Shown: positions 16,384 to 24,611 of the stretch, piece by piece
Layout: each line of letters starts with the position of its first letter
Position numbering within the stretch: position 1 is the first letter of the stretch
NCBI GenBank assembly: GCA_910579515.1
Contig: CAJTUV010000013.1
Coordinates: 12,548 to 76,547 of the forward strand
DNA from: an uncultured Hungatella sp.
GTDB taxonomy: Bacteria > Bacillota > Clostridia > Lachnospirales > Lachnospiraceae
DNA: 64,000 nt
Direction of reading: 5' to 3'
Position numbers and translations under genes: made by a program
Notes under the pieces: model-generated
What the model was told of the DNA's origin: nothing
What the model saw: only the letters and a program-made list of their open reading frames with translations
Databases searched by the model: none

Positions 16384-17799
16384 ATGAGGACAAAATCAGA
16401 TTTTGACTGGCGTTTTTTTATCAGGCATGTTGCCATTATCGCGGTTCCTGTGGCGCTTCAGAACCTTTTGACTACCACAGGGAGCATGGTGGACACGATG
16501 ATGCTTGCCTCTCTGGGGGAGAAGACTGTGGGAGCCGTGGGGTTGTGCGCTCAGTTTTCCAGTTTGATGTTTGCCGGATATTGGGGGTTTGTAGGCGGCG
16601 GCATGATGTTTTTCTCCCAGTATTGGGGCGCTGGGGACAGGGAAGGGATCACCCGATCTTACGGACTGACTCTTTCGTTTATGACTGTGGTGGGTATTCT
16701 CTTTGCGTGCCTGGCCCTTTTGGCTCCAGGGCTGGTTATGAATATTTACACGGACAAGGAGGAAATTCAAAAGATTGGCATCGCTTACCTGCAAATTGTA
16801 GGGTTTGCCTATCCCCTTCAGATTCTTGCCATGGCCATGAGCGCCCTTCTTCGTTCTATTGAACAGGTGAAGATTCCTCTGTATGGGGGAATTGCTTCTG
16901 TGTTTGCCAACTGCTTTTTCAATTATCTTTTGATTTTTGGAAAAGGAGGATTCCCTGAAATGGGGGCTGCAGGGGCGGCCTTGGGAACAGTTCTTGCAGG
17001 AGTGGTGAACCTTTTGATCCTTCTCTTTTTCATAATTAAGAGAAAGATTCCGTTTGTTTTAGAGTTTTCCAGGCATTTTCGCTGGACTCATAGTTTTATC
17101 AGACAGTATCTGAAACGATGTTTTCCGATTCTGTGCAATGAGGTTTTGATTGGAATTGGAAATATGATGATCAACATCGTCCTGGGACATCAGAGCGAGC
17201 AGGCCATAGCGGCTGTCGCTGTGTTTCGAACTCTGGAAGGGCTTGTTATCGCCTTTTTCAGCGGTTTTGCCAATGCGGCTACGATTTTGGTGGGCAAAGA
17301 AGTGGGGGCGGGAAATCATGAGGCGGCGTTTGAACGGGCCAAAAGGCTGGTGTATCTGTGCAGTGGTTTTATCGGAATCGCCTGTCTGACCCTGGTTGGT
17401 ATTCACAATCCCCTTCTCCATGCCATGGGGCTTAAAGAGGAATCCTACCGCATCGGGACGGGAATGCTTCTTATTTACAGTGTGGCAGCGTTGTTTCGTA
17501 TGGGTAACTGGGCCCAGAATGATACGTACCGATCCGCAGGGGATGCGGCATTTGGCTCTATTATGGAAATTACTTTTATGTATCTTATGGTACTTCCCTG
17601 CGTTTATGGGATCAATTATGGATTTCATGGGCCGTTTCTTTTGGTGTTTGCCTGCTGCTATGTGGATGAGCCTATACGCTATCTGATCATGCAGCGCCAT
17701 ATGTATTCTGCAAAGTGGATAAAACCGGTGTCAGCAGAGGGGATGGCTGCCATTGGAGAATTCAGAAGGAAGCATGGATTAAGAGAGAGGAGAAAATGA
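16384..17799 (+). CDS. MATE-family multidrug/cation efflux transporter
   Basis: A 471-residue integral membrane protein with about 12 hydrophobic segments in two similar halves. The first helix carries the MATE-like AIIAVPVALQNLLTTTGSMVDTMML, split here across a typical proline/glutamine region, and the second half repeats it near CNEVLIGIGNMMINIVLG. MATE proteins export cationic drugs or metabolites using a sodium or proton gradient. The start ATG 16384 is 5 bases after the TelA stop. No good Shine-Dalgarno sequence precedes it, so it may depend on translation of the upstream gene. The substrate is not deducible. Confidence 0.9.
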   Translation: MRTKSDFDWRFFIRHVAIIAVPVALQNLLTTTGSMVDTMMLASLGEKTVGAVGLCAQFSSLMFAGYWGFVGGGMMFFSQYWGAGDREGITRSYGLTLSFMTVVGILFACLALLAPGLVMNIYTDKEEIQKIGIAYLQIVGFAYPLQILAMAMSALLRSIEQVKIPLYGGIASVFANCFFNYLLIFGKGGFPEMGAAGAALGTVLAGVVNLLILLFFIIKRKIPFVLEFSRHFRWTHSFIRQYLKRCFPILCNEVLIGIGNMMINIVLGHQSEQAIAAVAVFRTLEGLVIAFFSGFANAATILVGKEVGAGNHEAAFERAKRLVYLCSGFIGIACLTLVGIHNPLLHAMGLKEESYRIGTGMLLIYSVAALFRMGNWAQNDTYRSAGDAAFGSIMEITFMYLMVLPCVYGINYGFHGPFLLVFACCYVDEPIRYLIMQRHMYSAKWIKPVSAEGMAAIGEFRRKHGLRERRK

Positions 17800-17800
17800 A

Positions 17801-19075
17801 TTGACGGAAATGAAAATTGTAAGGGTTGAGGAACAGATTATCCGGCTGGAACATGTAAATTCCATAGGCGTAATCGGCGATCCGGGCTGCGAAGGACTGG
17901 GAACTTACAATATGAAGGTCTATGCAGGAGCGCTGGAAGAGAGCGGAAAGGCGGATATTACACTGATTGCAGGCGACTTGGTTCCGGCGGGAAAGAAGCG
18001 TTACTATCAGCAAATCCAGGAAATGACAGAGGCTTTGGCAAAGAATCCAGTCTATTGTCTGAGAGGGAATCATGACACAGGGGAATATACGGAATACTTC
18101 GGAGAGAAAAACTATGGGCTTTTGACAGACAAGTTTGCAGTGGTGGTAATGGATAATGCGCTCCGAACGTTTGAAGAGGAAGGGCTGGAACTTTTGTCAA
18201 AGGTTCTCTCTATGGAGGAAGTGAATCAGGTGATAATTGCGTTCCATATTCCAGTTCCCAATCATTTTATTATGAATTGTGTGTCCGAGGAAGAATTTTC
18301 TCGCCTGAAAAAGGCATATGAACCATGGAAGCATAAGGTGAAATACTTACTCTGCGGTCATGTTCATTCCCGGTTTGTAGATGAGGTGGACGGGATTCCT
18401 CTTATCTGTACTGGCGGCGGGGGTGCCATGATAGAGGATGTGTCAAAGGATATTCGGGCCTGTGATGTGGAGCACCATATCGTTCGCTTTTATGAGAAGA
18501 ATGGGGAACTGAACTATGAGATTGTCAATCTTTCTGAGGACTGCTATACACAGGAAGGAAAGGAGGCAATCTTAGGAGAGAAGCTTCACGAAACAGTGCA
18601 GGCAGAGCTTTTGGCTCATTTTCGGTATCTGATGTTTGCAGACAGGGCAGGGCGCAGGGGACTGAATGAGATTTCCAATCTCTTTCGGGCGTTGGCGGCT
18701 TCTGAATACTATCACGCGCGAAACTTTTACTCCATTCTTGACCGTCCGCCTGCTTTTAAGGAGACGGTGGAAACCTTTGTGCCAGGGGAGAACTTTGAGT
18801 TTGAACATCTGTATCCGATGCTGAGAGAGTATGCCAGGACTCACGAAAGCCCTGTGACTCAGCAGGCCTACGAGGGCGCGGCGGCTGCGGAAAAGGTTCA
18901 TGGGGTTCTTTTGAGGAAGGCTGTGGAGGTGGAAACGTTTTCAGAGGGAGAGATCTATGTCTGTCCTATCTGCGGGTATGTGATGGTTGGAGAATCTGTG
19001 CCGGAACGGTGTCCGGTCTGCGGGGGACCGAAAAAACAGTATGAGGCGTTTTGGGTGGAGGAAGAAAAGGAGTAA
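17801..19075 (+). CDS. Calcineurin-like phosphoesterase fused to rubrerythrin and rubredoxin-like domains
   Basis: A 424-residue fusion. Residues about 20-255 form a metallophosphoesterase: GDPGCEG, AGDLVPAG, RGNHD, AFHIPV and CGHVHSR. The first metal motif reads DPG instead of the usual DxH, so one ligand may differ. Residues about 265-380 resemble a rubrerythrin diiron four-helix bundle (ELLAHFRY, ASEYYHARNFY, GENFEFEHLYP, AAAAEKVHG). Residues about 385-420 are rubredoxin-like (CPICGYVM...CPVCGGP). Rubrerythrins reduce peroxide in anaerobes, so the whole may couple redox state to a phosphoesterase; this is inference. It uses a TTG start at 17801, with GGAGA eight bases upstream and the previous stop two bases away; an ATG at 17810 is badly spaced. 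Confidence 0.85.
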   Translation: MTEMKIVRVEEQIIRLEHVNSIGVIGDPGCEGLGTYNMKVYAGALEESGKADITLIAGDLVPAGKKRYYQQIQEMTEALAKNPVYCLRGNHDTGEYTEYFGEKNYGLLTDKFAVVVMDNALRTFEEEGLELLSKVLSMEEVNQVIIAFHIPVPNHFIMNCVSEEEFSRLKKAYEPWKHKVKYLLCGHVHSRFVDEVDGIPLICTGGGGAMIEDVSKDIRACDVEHHIVRFYEKNGELNYEIVNLSEDCYTQEGKEAILGEKLHETVQAELLAHFRYLMFADRAGRRGLNEISNLFRALAASEYYHARNFYSILDRPPAFKETVETFVPGENFEFEHLYPMLREYARTHESPVTQQAYEGAAAAEKVHGVLLRKAVEVETFSEGEIYVCPICGYVMVGESVPERCPVCGGPKKQYEAFWVEEEKE

Positions 19076-19081
19076 AAATAG

Positions 19082-19470
19082 AAGGGGCTGTCGCATTAAC
19101 GAATTAAAATTCGCGAAGCGACAGCTTCATTTTTGCTGTTTTTACATGTGATTTTAAGAAAAAGTCCCGGATTGTTTGCGGCCGCTTCAATTTTTGTGCC
19201 GTCAATAAAAATTGTTTCACCTGAAATTTCTCCCAAGTCAAAAAGCGCATTGGACATTTCTGCAAGGATCCGCTTAGAACAAGGTGCAGAATGAATGCTC
19301 CGGAACCGTGCAGATGTTGCATGGTCAGGAGCAGGCGCGCCTTCTAAAAGAAACATGAAATGGATATCTCTTTTACAGTTAAGCTCCATGGAACGGGAAG
19401 AATAATCCCCATTCATGTAAGAGTAAAGCACAATCTTCAGAAGTGTTCTTACTTAGTGCGACAGCCCCTT
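19082..19470. mobile_element. IS1182-like deletion remnant with intact ends
   Basis: A 389-bp element bounded by perfect 14-bp inverted repeats, AAGGGGCTGTCGCA at 19082-19095 and TGCGACAGCCCCTT at 19457-19470. Almost all the interior is a fragment of an IS1182-type transposase on the minus strand. It lies 7 bases after the phosphoesterase-rubrerythrin stop. The paired ends followed by TTTTTTG could also terminate transcription. With both ends intact it could be mobilised in trans. No clear target-site duplication is visible. Confidence 0.75.
19096..19431 (-). pseudogene. Truncated IS1182-family transposase
   Basis: An open stretch of 111 codons encodes the N-terminal middle of an IS1182-type transposase: LYSYMNGDYSSRSMEL, RDIHFMFLLEGAPAPDHATS, the ARFRSIH segment and FIDGTKIEAAANN. 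Family members are usually several hundred residues long. The extreme N-terminus and the entire C-terminal catalytic half, with the remaining acidic residues, are missing. The frame is intact within the fragment, so the deletion may be fairly recent. No active transposase can be made from it. Confidence 0.75.
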
Positions 19471-19502
19471 TTTTGAATTATTGAACAAAATGTAAAAAAT
19501 AC

Positions 19503-19554
19503 TTGACATTCAATGTAAAGTATACTATACTTTAGATGTAAAGTTGATTTTACA
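19503..19554 (+). promoter_or_regulatory. Promoter with palindromic operators for the XRE regulator operon
   Basis: TTGACA (19503-19508) and TATACT (19526-19531) are 17 bases apart. The -10 lies inside a perfect 17-base palindrome, AAAGTATACTATACTTT (19517-19533). A second dyad, TGTAAA-N6-TTTACA (19537-19554), covers the expected start of transcription. This layout fits autorepression by the XRE protein encoded 33 bases downstream. Confidence 0.7.
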
Positions 19555-19587
19555 GTGATACAAAAGTACAGAGAAAAGGGTGGTGGA

Positions 19588-19785
19588 ATGAATAACCGGA
19601 TTCAGGAGTTGAGAAAGGAGAGACGAATTCGTCAGGAAGATTTGGCAGATGCGGTAGGCGTTACCAGGCAGACCATTATTTCTTTAGAGAATGGAAAGTA
19701 TAATGCGTCTTTACAGTTAGCATATCGGATCGCCAGATTTTTTGACAGACAGATTGAACAGGTTTTTATATTTGAGGAGGAATGA
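19588..19785 (+). CDS. XRE-family (Cro/CI-type) transcriptional regulator
   Basis: This 65-residue protein is little more than a helix-turn-helix domain: IQELRKERRIRQEDLADAVG, then VTRQTIISLENGKYNASLQLAYRIA and a short C-terminal helix. This compact class usually represses its own operon. ATG 19588 is chosen because AGGGTGGTGG precedes it and MNNRIQELRKER matches the usual N-terminus; an upstream in-frame start at 19555 overlaps the operator. The following membrane protein starts 3 bases after the stop, with its ribosome site (GAGGAGG) inside this gene. Confidence 0.92.
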   Translation: MNNRIQELRKERRIRQEDLADAVGVTRQTIISLENGKYNASLQLAYRIARFFDRQIEQVFIFEEE

Positions 19786-19788
19786 AGC

Positions 19789-20277
19789 ATGTGGATGAAG
19801 CAGGTGTTTGAGGAGCGGTCCATGGATTTTGAGAGAATTTGTAAAACGAGAATTCGTATCGGGATAGGAGTCGTATTTTTAGGGGCCTTAGCGGTTTTGG
19901 TTGTGGGGTTAAGCCAGGGTGATTTACCGATACGGTATCTAAAAGAAGGGACGAGAGAGTTTATAGCCAATTTTTATCTCTGGATGGGGATAGGCTTGAT
20001 GGCAGGAGGGTTAGTAAAGATTGCAAAGGGCCGGCGGCTTTTGAGAAACCCTGATTTAAAACGGAAGCAGGAGATTATGGAGACAGATGAGAGAAATCGG
20101 GAGCTTGGGCTGAGATGCTGGGCTTACAGCGGCTATACGATGTTTCTTCTTCTGTATCTGGGCATTCTGGCAAGTGGGTTTGTAAGTGCTACTCTTGCCT
20201 GGGTGCTCCTGACTGTTTCAGGAGTGTATGGCTTGTTATTGATTCTGTTTCGAATGATACTTCAAAGGAGGATGTAA
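19789..20277 (+). CDS. Four-segment membrane protein paired with an XRE regulator
   Basis: A 162-residue protein with about four hydrophobic segments: GVVFLGALAVLVVGL, LWMGIGLMAGGLVKI, MFLLLYLGILASGFV and a last one ending LLLILFRMIL. A charged cytoplasmic loop (KRKQEIMETDERNRELG) separates the two pairs. Small XRE regulators followed by a membrane protein of this kind are a frequent pair in Firmicutes. The role is unknown. It may sense membrane state or influence the regulator, but nothing in the sequence proves this. The ATG is 8 bases after GAGGAGG. The next gene follows 4 bases downstream. Confidence 0.8.
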   Translation: MWMKQVFEERSMDFERICKTRIRIGIGVVFLGALAVLVVGLSQGDLPIRYLKEGTREFIANFYLWMGIGLMAGGLVKIAKGRRLLRNPDLKRKQEIMETDERNRELGLRCWAYSGYTMFLLLYLGILASGFVSATLAWVLLTVSGVYGLLLILFRMILQRRM

Positions 20278-20281
20278 GAAG

Positions 20282-21388
20282 ATGAGTCAGAAAAGAATTC
20301 GGGATTTTCAGTTACAAGTAGGAACTATGAAAACGGGGAAAAGGAATAAGATTACCGATGTACCGGGAGTTTTAGTAGGCCATTCCACCATAAAGACAGA
20401 GGCCAATCGTACAGGAGTCACCGTTATCCTTCCGGGAACGGACAATGGGTTTGTGAAGAAATATACAGCGGCCTCTTATGTTCATAATGGATTTGGAAAA
20501 AGCTGCGGCCTTCTTCAGATTGATGAGCTGGGTTCTCTGGAGACCCCTATTGCTCTTACTAATACCCTAAATGTGGGATTGGTGTGGGATGCCATGACTC
20601 AATATGTGATGGATCAATGTGAAAAGGAGAAGGTAGAGGTAAAAAGCTTGAACACCGTAGTGGGCGAGTGTAATGACAGCTCCATAAATCAGATTCAGAG
20701 GCGGGCAGTAAAAGAAGAGCATGTGCTGGAGGCTATCCGTAGTGCAGAAGAAGATTTTGCAGAAGGGGATGTGGGCGCAGGGACGGGAACGGTCTGCTAT
20801 GGTTTAAAAGGCGGCATCGGCTCTGCCTCCAGAATCCTTACGGTTGGAGAAAAGGAGTATACCATCGGCGTATTGGTACAGTCTAATTTTGGATCTACGG
20901 AAGATTTTGTGCTGTGTGGTTTTCCGGCAGGCCAGTGGATTCTGAAACAGAAAAAGGAGAAAGAGAATATGGCTGTTTCGGAGTGTGATAAAGGGTCCAT
21001 CATGACCATTCTGGCTACGGACCTTCCGGTTTCTGCCAGACAGCTAAAGCGGATTATCCGCAGGACTGCTGTGGGAATCGCCAGAACAGGGGCTTATACA
21101 GGCCATGGAAGCGGTGAGGTGATGATCGGCTTTACGACTGCCAACCGGATTCCCACTGCAAAAGAAAAGCCGGTTTTTTCCCAGACTATGATTCATGAAG
21201 ATTTCATCAATCTTGCGTTTCGGGCAGCAGCAGAAGCTTCCCAGGAAGCGATCTTAAATTCTATGGTGTGCGCAGAGCAGACAGTTGGGAGAGAGGGGCA
21301 GATCTATTATAGCCTGAAGGAATTTCTGCCCCAGATGGTGGAACAGACGTTACAGTTCACTCATGTCGGAAACGCAGCTTCGGAGTGA
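20282..21388 (+). CDS. P1-family (DmpA-like) aminopeptidase / amidohydrolase
   Basis: A 368-residue Ntn-hydrolase-type peptidase of family S58. Family landmarks are NKITDVPGVLVGHSTI at the N-terminus, GAGTGTVCYGLKGGIGSAS in the middle and TGHGSGEVMIGFTTANR late. These enzymes cleave themselves before a serine that becomes the nucleophile; the matching site is Gly238-Ser239 in DKGSIMTILATDLP. Members remove N-terminal residues from small peptides or peptide amides; the substrate here is unknown. It begins 4 bases after the XRE-linked membrane protein, with AGGAGG upstream, so it is probably under the same promoter at 19503. Confidence 0.92.
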   Translation: MSQKRIRDFQLQVGTMKTGKRNKITDVPGVLVGHSTIKTEANRTGVTVILPGTDNGFVKKYTAASYVHNGFGKSCGLLQIDELGSLETPIALTNTLNVGLVWDAMTQYVMDQCEKEKVEVKSLNTVVGECNDSSINQIQRRAVKEEHVLEAIRSAEEDFAEGDVGAGTGTVCYGLKGGIGSASRILTVGEKEYTIGVLVQSNFGSTEDFVLCGFPAGQWILKQKKEKENMAVSECDKGSIMTILATDLPVSARQLKRIIRRTAVGIARTGAYTGHGSGEVMIGFTTANRIPTAKEKPVFSQTMIHEDFINLAFRAAAEASQEAILNSMVCAEQTVGREGQIYYSLKEFLPQMVEQTLQFTHVGNAASE

Positions 21389-21447
21389 CTGCAAAGCGGG
21401 CCCTTTGGATATGCACGAACGTCTTATGTGACAGAGTGAGAAAAAGG

Positions 21448-21489
21448 TTGACAAATAAAATAAGGCTTTTTACAATCTAAAGTGTAAAA
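21448..21489 (+). promoter_or_regulatory. Promoter with inverted-repeat operator for the rubredoxin-PHP-GH2 operon
   Basis: TTGACA (21448-21453) and TACAAT (21471-21476) are 17 bases apart. An inverted repeat TTTTACA-N8-TGTAAAA (21468-21474 and 21483-21489) covers the -10 and the expected transcription start. Its half-site also occurs, in opposite order, at the XRE promoter (TGTAAA-N6-TTTACA). The regulator is not identified; the XRE protein or the Rrf2 protein of this operon are the local candidates. Confidence 0.65.
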
Positions 21490-21524
21490 TATTCACAAGG
21501 GAAAGAAATCATGGAGGGACAAAG

Positions 21525-22142
21525 ATGAACCAAAAAACCATGTACAACTTAACGTATGGATTATTTGTTCTGACGTCCGGTTTTGACGGAAAGGACAGCG
21601 GCTGTATTATCAATACTGCAGGCCAGGTGACAGCGGAGCCAAATAGAATTAGCATTGCAGTAAATAAGGGGAATTTTACCCACGACTTGGTGAAAAAGAG
21701 TGGAAAGTTCAATATTTCGATTCTCAGCCAGGAGGCCCGCTTTGAAACGTTTCAACACTTTGGCTTTCAGTCTGGACGAAATGTGGACAAATTTGCCGGT
21801 TATACAGACTGTAAACGCAGCGGCAACGGGCTGTATTACGTGACAGCAGGAGCGAATGGATACATCAGTGCAAAGGTAGAACAGGAGGTTGATCTGGGGA
21901 GTCATACGCTGTTTCTTGCAGCAGTAGAGGATATGGAGGTATTGTCGGATACTCCGTCAACCACATATTCTTATTATCAGTCACATATTAAGCCAAAACC
22001 AGAAGCGCCCAAGACGTCAGGGAAAACTGTGTGGCGTTGTACGGTGTGTGGTTATATTTATGAGGGAGAGGAACTTCCTTCTGACTTTATATGTCCGCTT
22101 TGCAAACATCCAGCTTCCGATTTTGAAAAGGTGACGTCATGA
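21525..22142 (+). CDS. High-molecular-weight rubredoxin (flavin reductase-like plus rubredoxin domain)
   Basis: A 205-residue electron carrier. Residues 1-155 form a flavin reductase-like FMN-binding domain (GLFVLTSGFDGKDSGCIINT, NRISIAVNKGNFTHDLV). Residues about 168-200 form a rubredoxin with two iron-binding CxxC pairs, CTVCGYIYEGE and CPLCKH. Proteins of this layout, such as Hrb of Moorella, pass electrons from NAD(P)H to flavodiiron proteins that reduce oxygen or nitric oxide. No flavodiiron gene is in the window. The start ATG follows ATGGAGGGACAAAG. The stop overlaps the PHP gene by ATGA. Confidence 0.9.
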   Translation: MNQKTMYNLTYGLFVLTSGFDGKDSGCIINTAGQVTAEPNRISIAVNKGNFTHDLVKKSGKFNISILSQEARFETFQHFGFQSGRNVDKFAGYTDCKRSGNGLYYVTAGANGYISAKVEQEVDLGSHTLFLAAVEDMEVLSDTPSTTYSYYQSHIKPKPEAPKTSGKTVWRCTVCGYIYEGEELPSDFICPLCKHPASDFEKVTS

Positions 22143-22822
22143 CCCTTACAGAGCTTCATTTTCACACATCAGAAAGCAGTCCCTGCGGCAAGGTTCCTGC
22201 AAAAAAGGGACTGACCATGTACCAGAAGGCTGGGTATGGGGCTGTTGTGGTCACAGACCATTTCAGCCGAAGTGTCTATGGGAAAAAAGATTACCGAGAC
22301 TGGGCAATGGTTGTGAATCAGTTTTTAGCAGGATATGAAGAGGCGAAGCAGACAGGTCAGAAGCTGGGAGTATCCGTCTATCTTGGAATGGAACTGAGGT
22401 TTCCTCATGATGAGAATGATTTTCTGATTTATGGACTGGACAAGGAGTATCTTTTGGCCCGGCCATGGATTTATGAACAGGAACTCAACCAGGTGTATGA
22501 GGATCTGCAAAAACATGGAATGGTGATTTTCCAGGCGCATCCTTTCCGCGAAAAATGCAGCAGGGCCAATCCATCCCATTTAAATGGGATCGAGATCATA
22601 AACGGAAATCCGCGTCACAATTCGAGAAATGATTTGGCCTCTTCATGGGCCAGGGAACACAATCTGGTGGGAATCTGCGGATCAGATTTCCATCAGGTTG
22701 AGGATTTGAATGGAAATGGCGTTTCTTTAAATTCCCTTCCAGAGTCAGAAAGGGAGCTTGCCCAGAGGTTGAAGATAGGGGAATTTACCATACATGTCAA
22801 AAGAAAAGGGGAAGGAACATGA
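22139..22822 (+). CDS. PHP-domain metal-dependent phosphoesterase
   Basis: A 227-residue stand-alone PHP domain. The metal-binding motifs are in order: ELHFHTSESS near the N-terminus, VVVTDHFS, GMELRF, IFQAHPFRE and GICGSDFHQ. PHP proteins use two or three metals to hydrolyse phosphoesters, ranging from histidinol phosphate to nucleotides. The size and motif spacing fit the short PHP family, not polymerase-associated domains. The substrate is unknown. It overlaps both neighbours by 4 bases (ATGA), so expression is coupled to the rubredoxin and the GH2 enzyme. Confidence 0.88.
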   Translation: MTLTELHFHTSESSPCGKVPAKKGLTMYQKAGYGAVVVTDHFSRSVYGKKDYRDWAMVVNQFLAGYEEAKQTGQKLGVSVYLGMELRFPHDENDFLIYGLDKEYLLARPWIYEQELNQVYEDLQKHGMVIFQAHPFREKCSRANPSHLNGIEIINGNPRHNSRNDLASSWAREHNLVGICGSDFHQVEDLNGNGVSLNSLPESERELAQRLKIGEFTIHVKRKGEGT

Positions 22823-24603
22823 AAAACACACTGGAATATTTACAGTTTCCAAGGCCGGATTTTCGCAGAAAACATTGGATGGAGCTGAATGGAACGTGGA
22901 AGTTTGGGTTTGACGCAAAGGAGAATATGGACAAGACGATAGAGGTGCCCTTTGCATACCAGACAGAGGCCAGTGGAATTGGGGAGAAAACGTTTCACGA
23001 TTGTCTTTGGTATGAGAGGATGTTTCAGATACCAGAAGATATGAAAGGAAAACGACAGTTTCTGCACTTTGGGGCAGTGGACTATGAGGCAGAGGTGTGG
23101 GTGAACGACCATTATCTGGGAAAACATACAGGAGGGTATACGCCCTTCTCTTTTGAGATTACGGAAATGACAGAGGAAGATAAGGAGAATATCCTTGTGG
23201 TAAAGGCTGCAGACAGGGCAGATACCGCTCAGCCCAGGGGGAAGCAGTACTGGGAGGAGGAGCCCAGCCGCTGTTGGTATATCCCTACCTCTGGCATCTG
23301 GCAGACGGTTTGGCTGGAGGCAGTGGAGGGCAAACCGATCGAACATGTAAAGATTGTGCCTGACATTGATTCGAATCAGATCGAGGTTACGGTTACCGTG
23401 CCAGAGTATGAGCCGGGCGACCAGGCATTTCTGACTGTGTCTTATTATGGTAGGTCCGTAAAAAAGCTTACTACCTCACTGGACGGAATCCGCACAACGG
23501 TTGTTGTTGCCCTGAAGCCGGAGGATGCGATCGACGAGGTGCATTACTGGTCTCAGGAAGATCCCAATCTGTATGATCTGACCATTGACCTGGTGCGGAT
23601 GGAAGGGTATTCCCTTCAAATTTTGGATTCTGTTGGAACTTACTTTGGAATGCGCAAGGTGAGCCTGGGGAATGGGCGGATTTTGATAAACCACACGCCC
23701 TGTTATCTGAAAATGATTCTGGACCAGGGATATTGGGAAGAGTCTGGCCTGACGCCCCCTTCTGCCCAAGCGCTGCAGCATGATGTAGAGATGACCCTGA
23801 AATTTGGATTTAATGGGGCCAGGAAACACCAGAAAATAGAGGATCCCCGCTACTATTATCTGGCGGACTGCTATGGACTTTACGTGTGGGGTGAGGTGCC
23901 AAGCGCCTATGAGTTCTGCGATGAAGAGATGGCAAATTTGACCAGAGATTTTATGGAGTTTTATAAACGGGACTGTAATCATCCTTGTGTGATTACCTGG
24001 GTGGTGTTAAATGAGTCCTGGGGAGTCAGAAAAATTTTGACGGATAAAAGGCAGCAGAATTTTGGGAAGGCTTTGTATCACATGGCAAAGGCACTGGACC
24101 CGACCAGACTGGTCAGCACTAATGACGGCTGGGAGAATGTGAGGGCGGATATCATCAGTATTCATGACTATGCTCAGGAGGGAAAGGCGTTTTTGGAGAA
24201 GTACACGCAGGAGAGTTTCAAGACGCCGGAAGGAATCTGGCCTCAGAAACGCCGGCTTTTTGCGCTTGGAGAGAGGACAGAAAAATGGGCAGGAGAGATT
24301 GGCGCTGGCTGTGGAGATTTTCAAGAGAATCGGCCGGCGCTCATGGTGACTGAATATGGTGGGATTGCTCTGAAAAACAGTGTGAACGATGAAAATTGGG
24401 GCTATGGGGATGCAGAGGAGAATGAGGAAGCAATGCTGAAACGGTATGAAGAGGTGACAAAGGCGATTTTGGAGATCCCCGGTTGCAGCGGTTATTGCTA
24501 TACTCAGCTTACGGATGTGTATCAGGAGGTCAATGGACTTCTGGACAATTACCACAGACCGAAGGTCAGCGTGGAACGAGTTTGTGAGATCAATGGGCAG
24601 TGA
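22819..24603 (+). CDS. Glycoside hydrolase family 2 enzyme (beta-galactosidase/glucuronidase type)
   Basis: A 594-residue intracellular GH2 enzyme with the usual order: sugar-binding jelly roll (about 15-180, including VDYEAEVWVNDHYLG), an immunoglobulin-like domain (about 185-285) and a TIM barrel. The acid/base is Glu399 in TWVVLNESWG and the nucleophile is Glu512 in MVTEYGG. There is no signal peptide, so it acts on imported sugars. The substrate could be a beta-galactoside, beta-glucuronide or beta-mannoside; the short length, ending just after the barrel, gives no further hint. Its start overlaps the PHP stop by ATGA. Its place between a redox protein and an Rrf2 regulator is odd. Confidence 0.93.
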   Translation: MKNTLEYLQFPRPDFRRKHWMELNGTWKFGFDAKENMDKTIEVPFAYQTEASGIGEKTFHDCLWYERMFQIPEDMKGKRQFLHFGAVDYEAEVWVNDHYLGKHTGGYTPFSFEITEMTEEDKENILVVKAADRADTAQPRGKQYWEEEPSRCWYIPTSGIWQTVWLEAVEGKPIEHVKIVPDIDSNQIEVTVTVPEYEPGDQAFLTVSYYGRSVKKLTTSLDGIRTTVVVALKPEDAIDEVHYWSQEDPNLYDLTIDLVRMEGYSLQILDSVGTYFGMRKVSLGNGRILINHTPCYLKMILDQGYWEESGLTPPSAQALQHDVEMTLKFGFNGARKHQKIEDPRYYYLADCYGLYVWGEVPSAYEFCDEEMANLTRDFMEFYKRDCNHPCVITWVVLNESWGVRKILTDKRQQNFGKALYHMAKALDPTRLVSTNDGWENVRADIISIHDYAQEGKAFLEKYTQESFKTPEGIWPQKRRLFALGERTEKWAGEIGAGCGDFQENRPALMVTEYGGIALKNSVNDENWGYGDAEENEEAMLKRYEEVTKAILEIPGCSGYCYTQLTDVYQEVNGLLDNYHRPKVSVERVCEINGQ

Positions 24604-24611
24604 GGTGTCAG

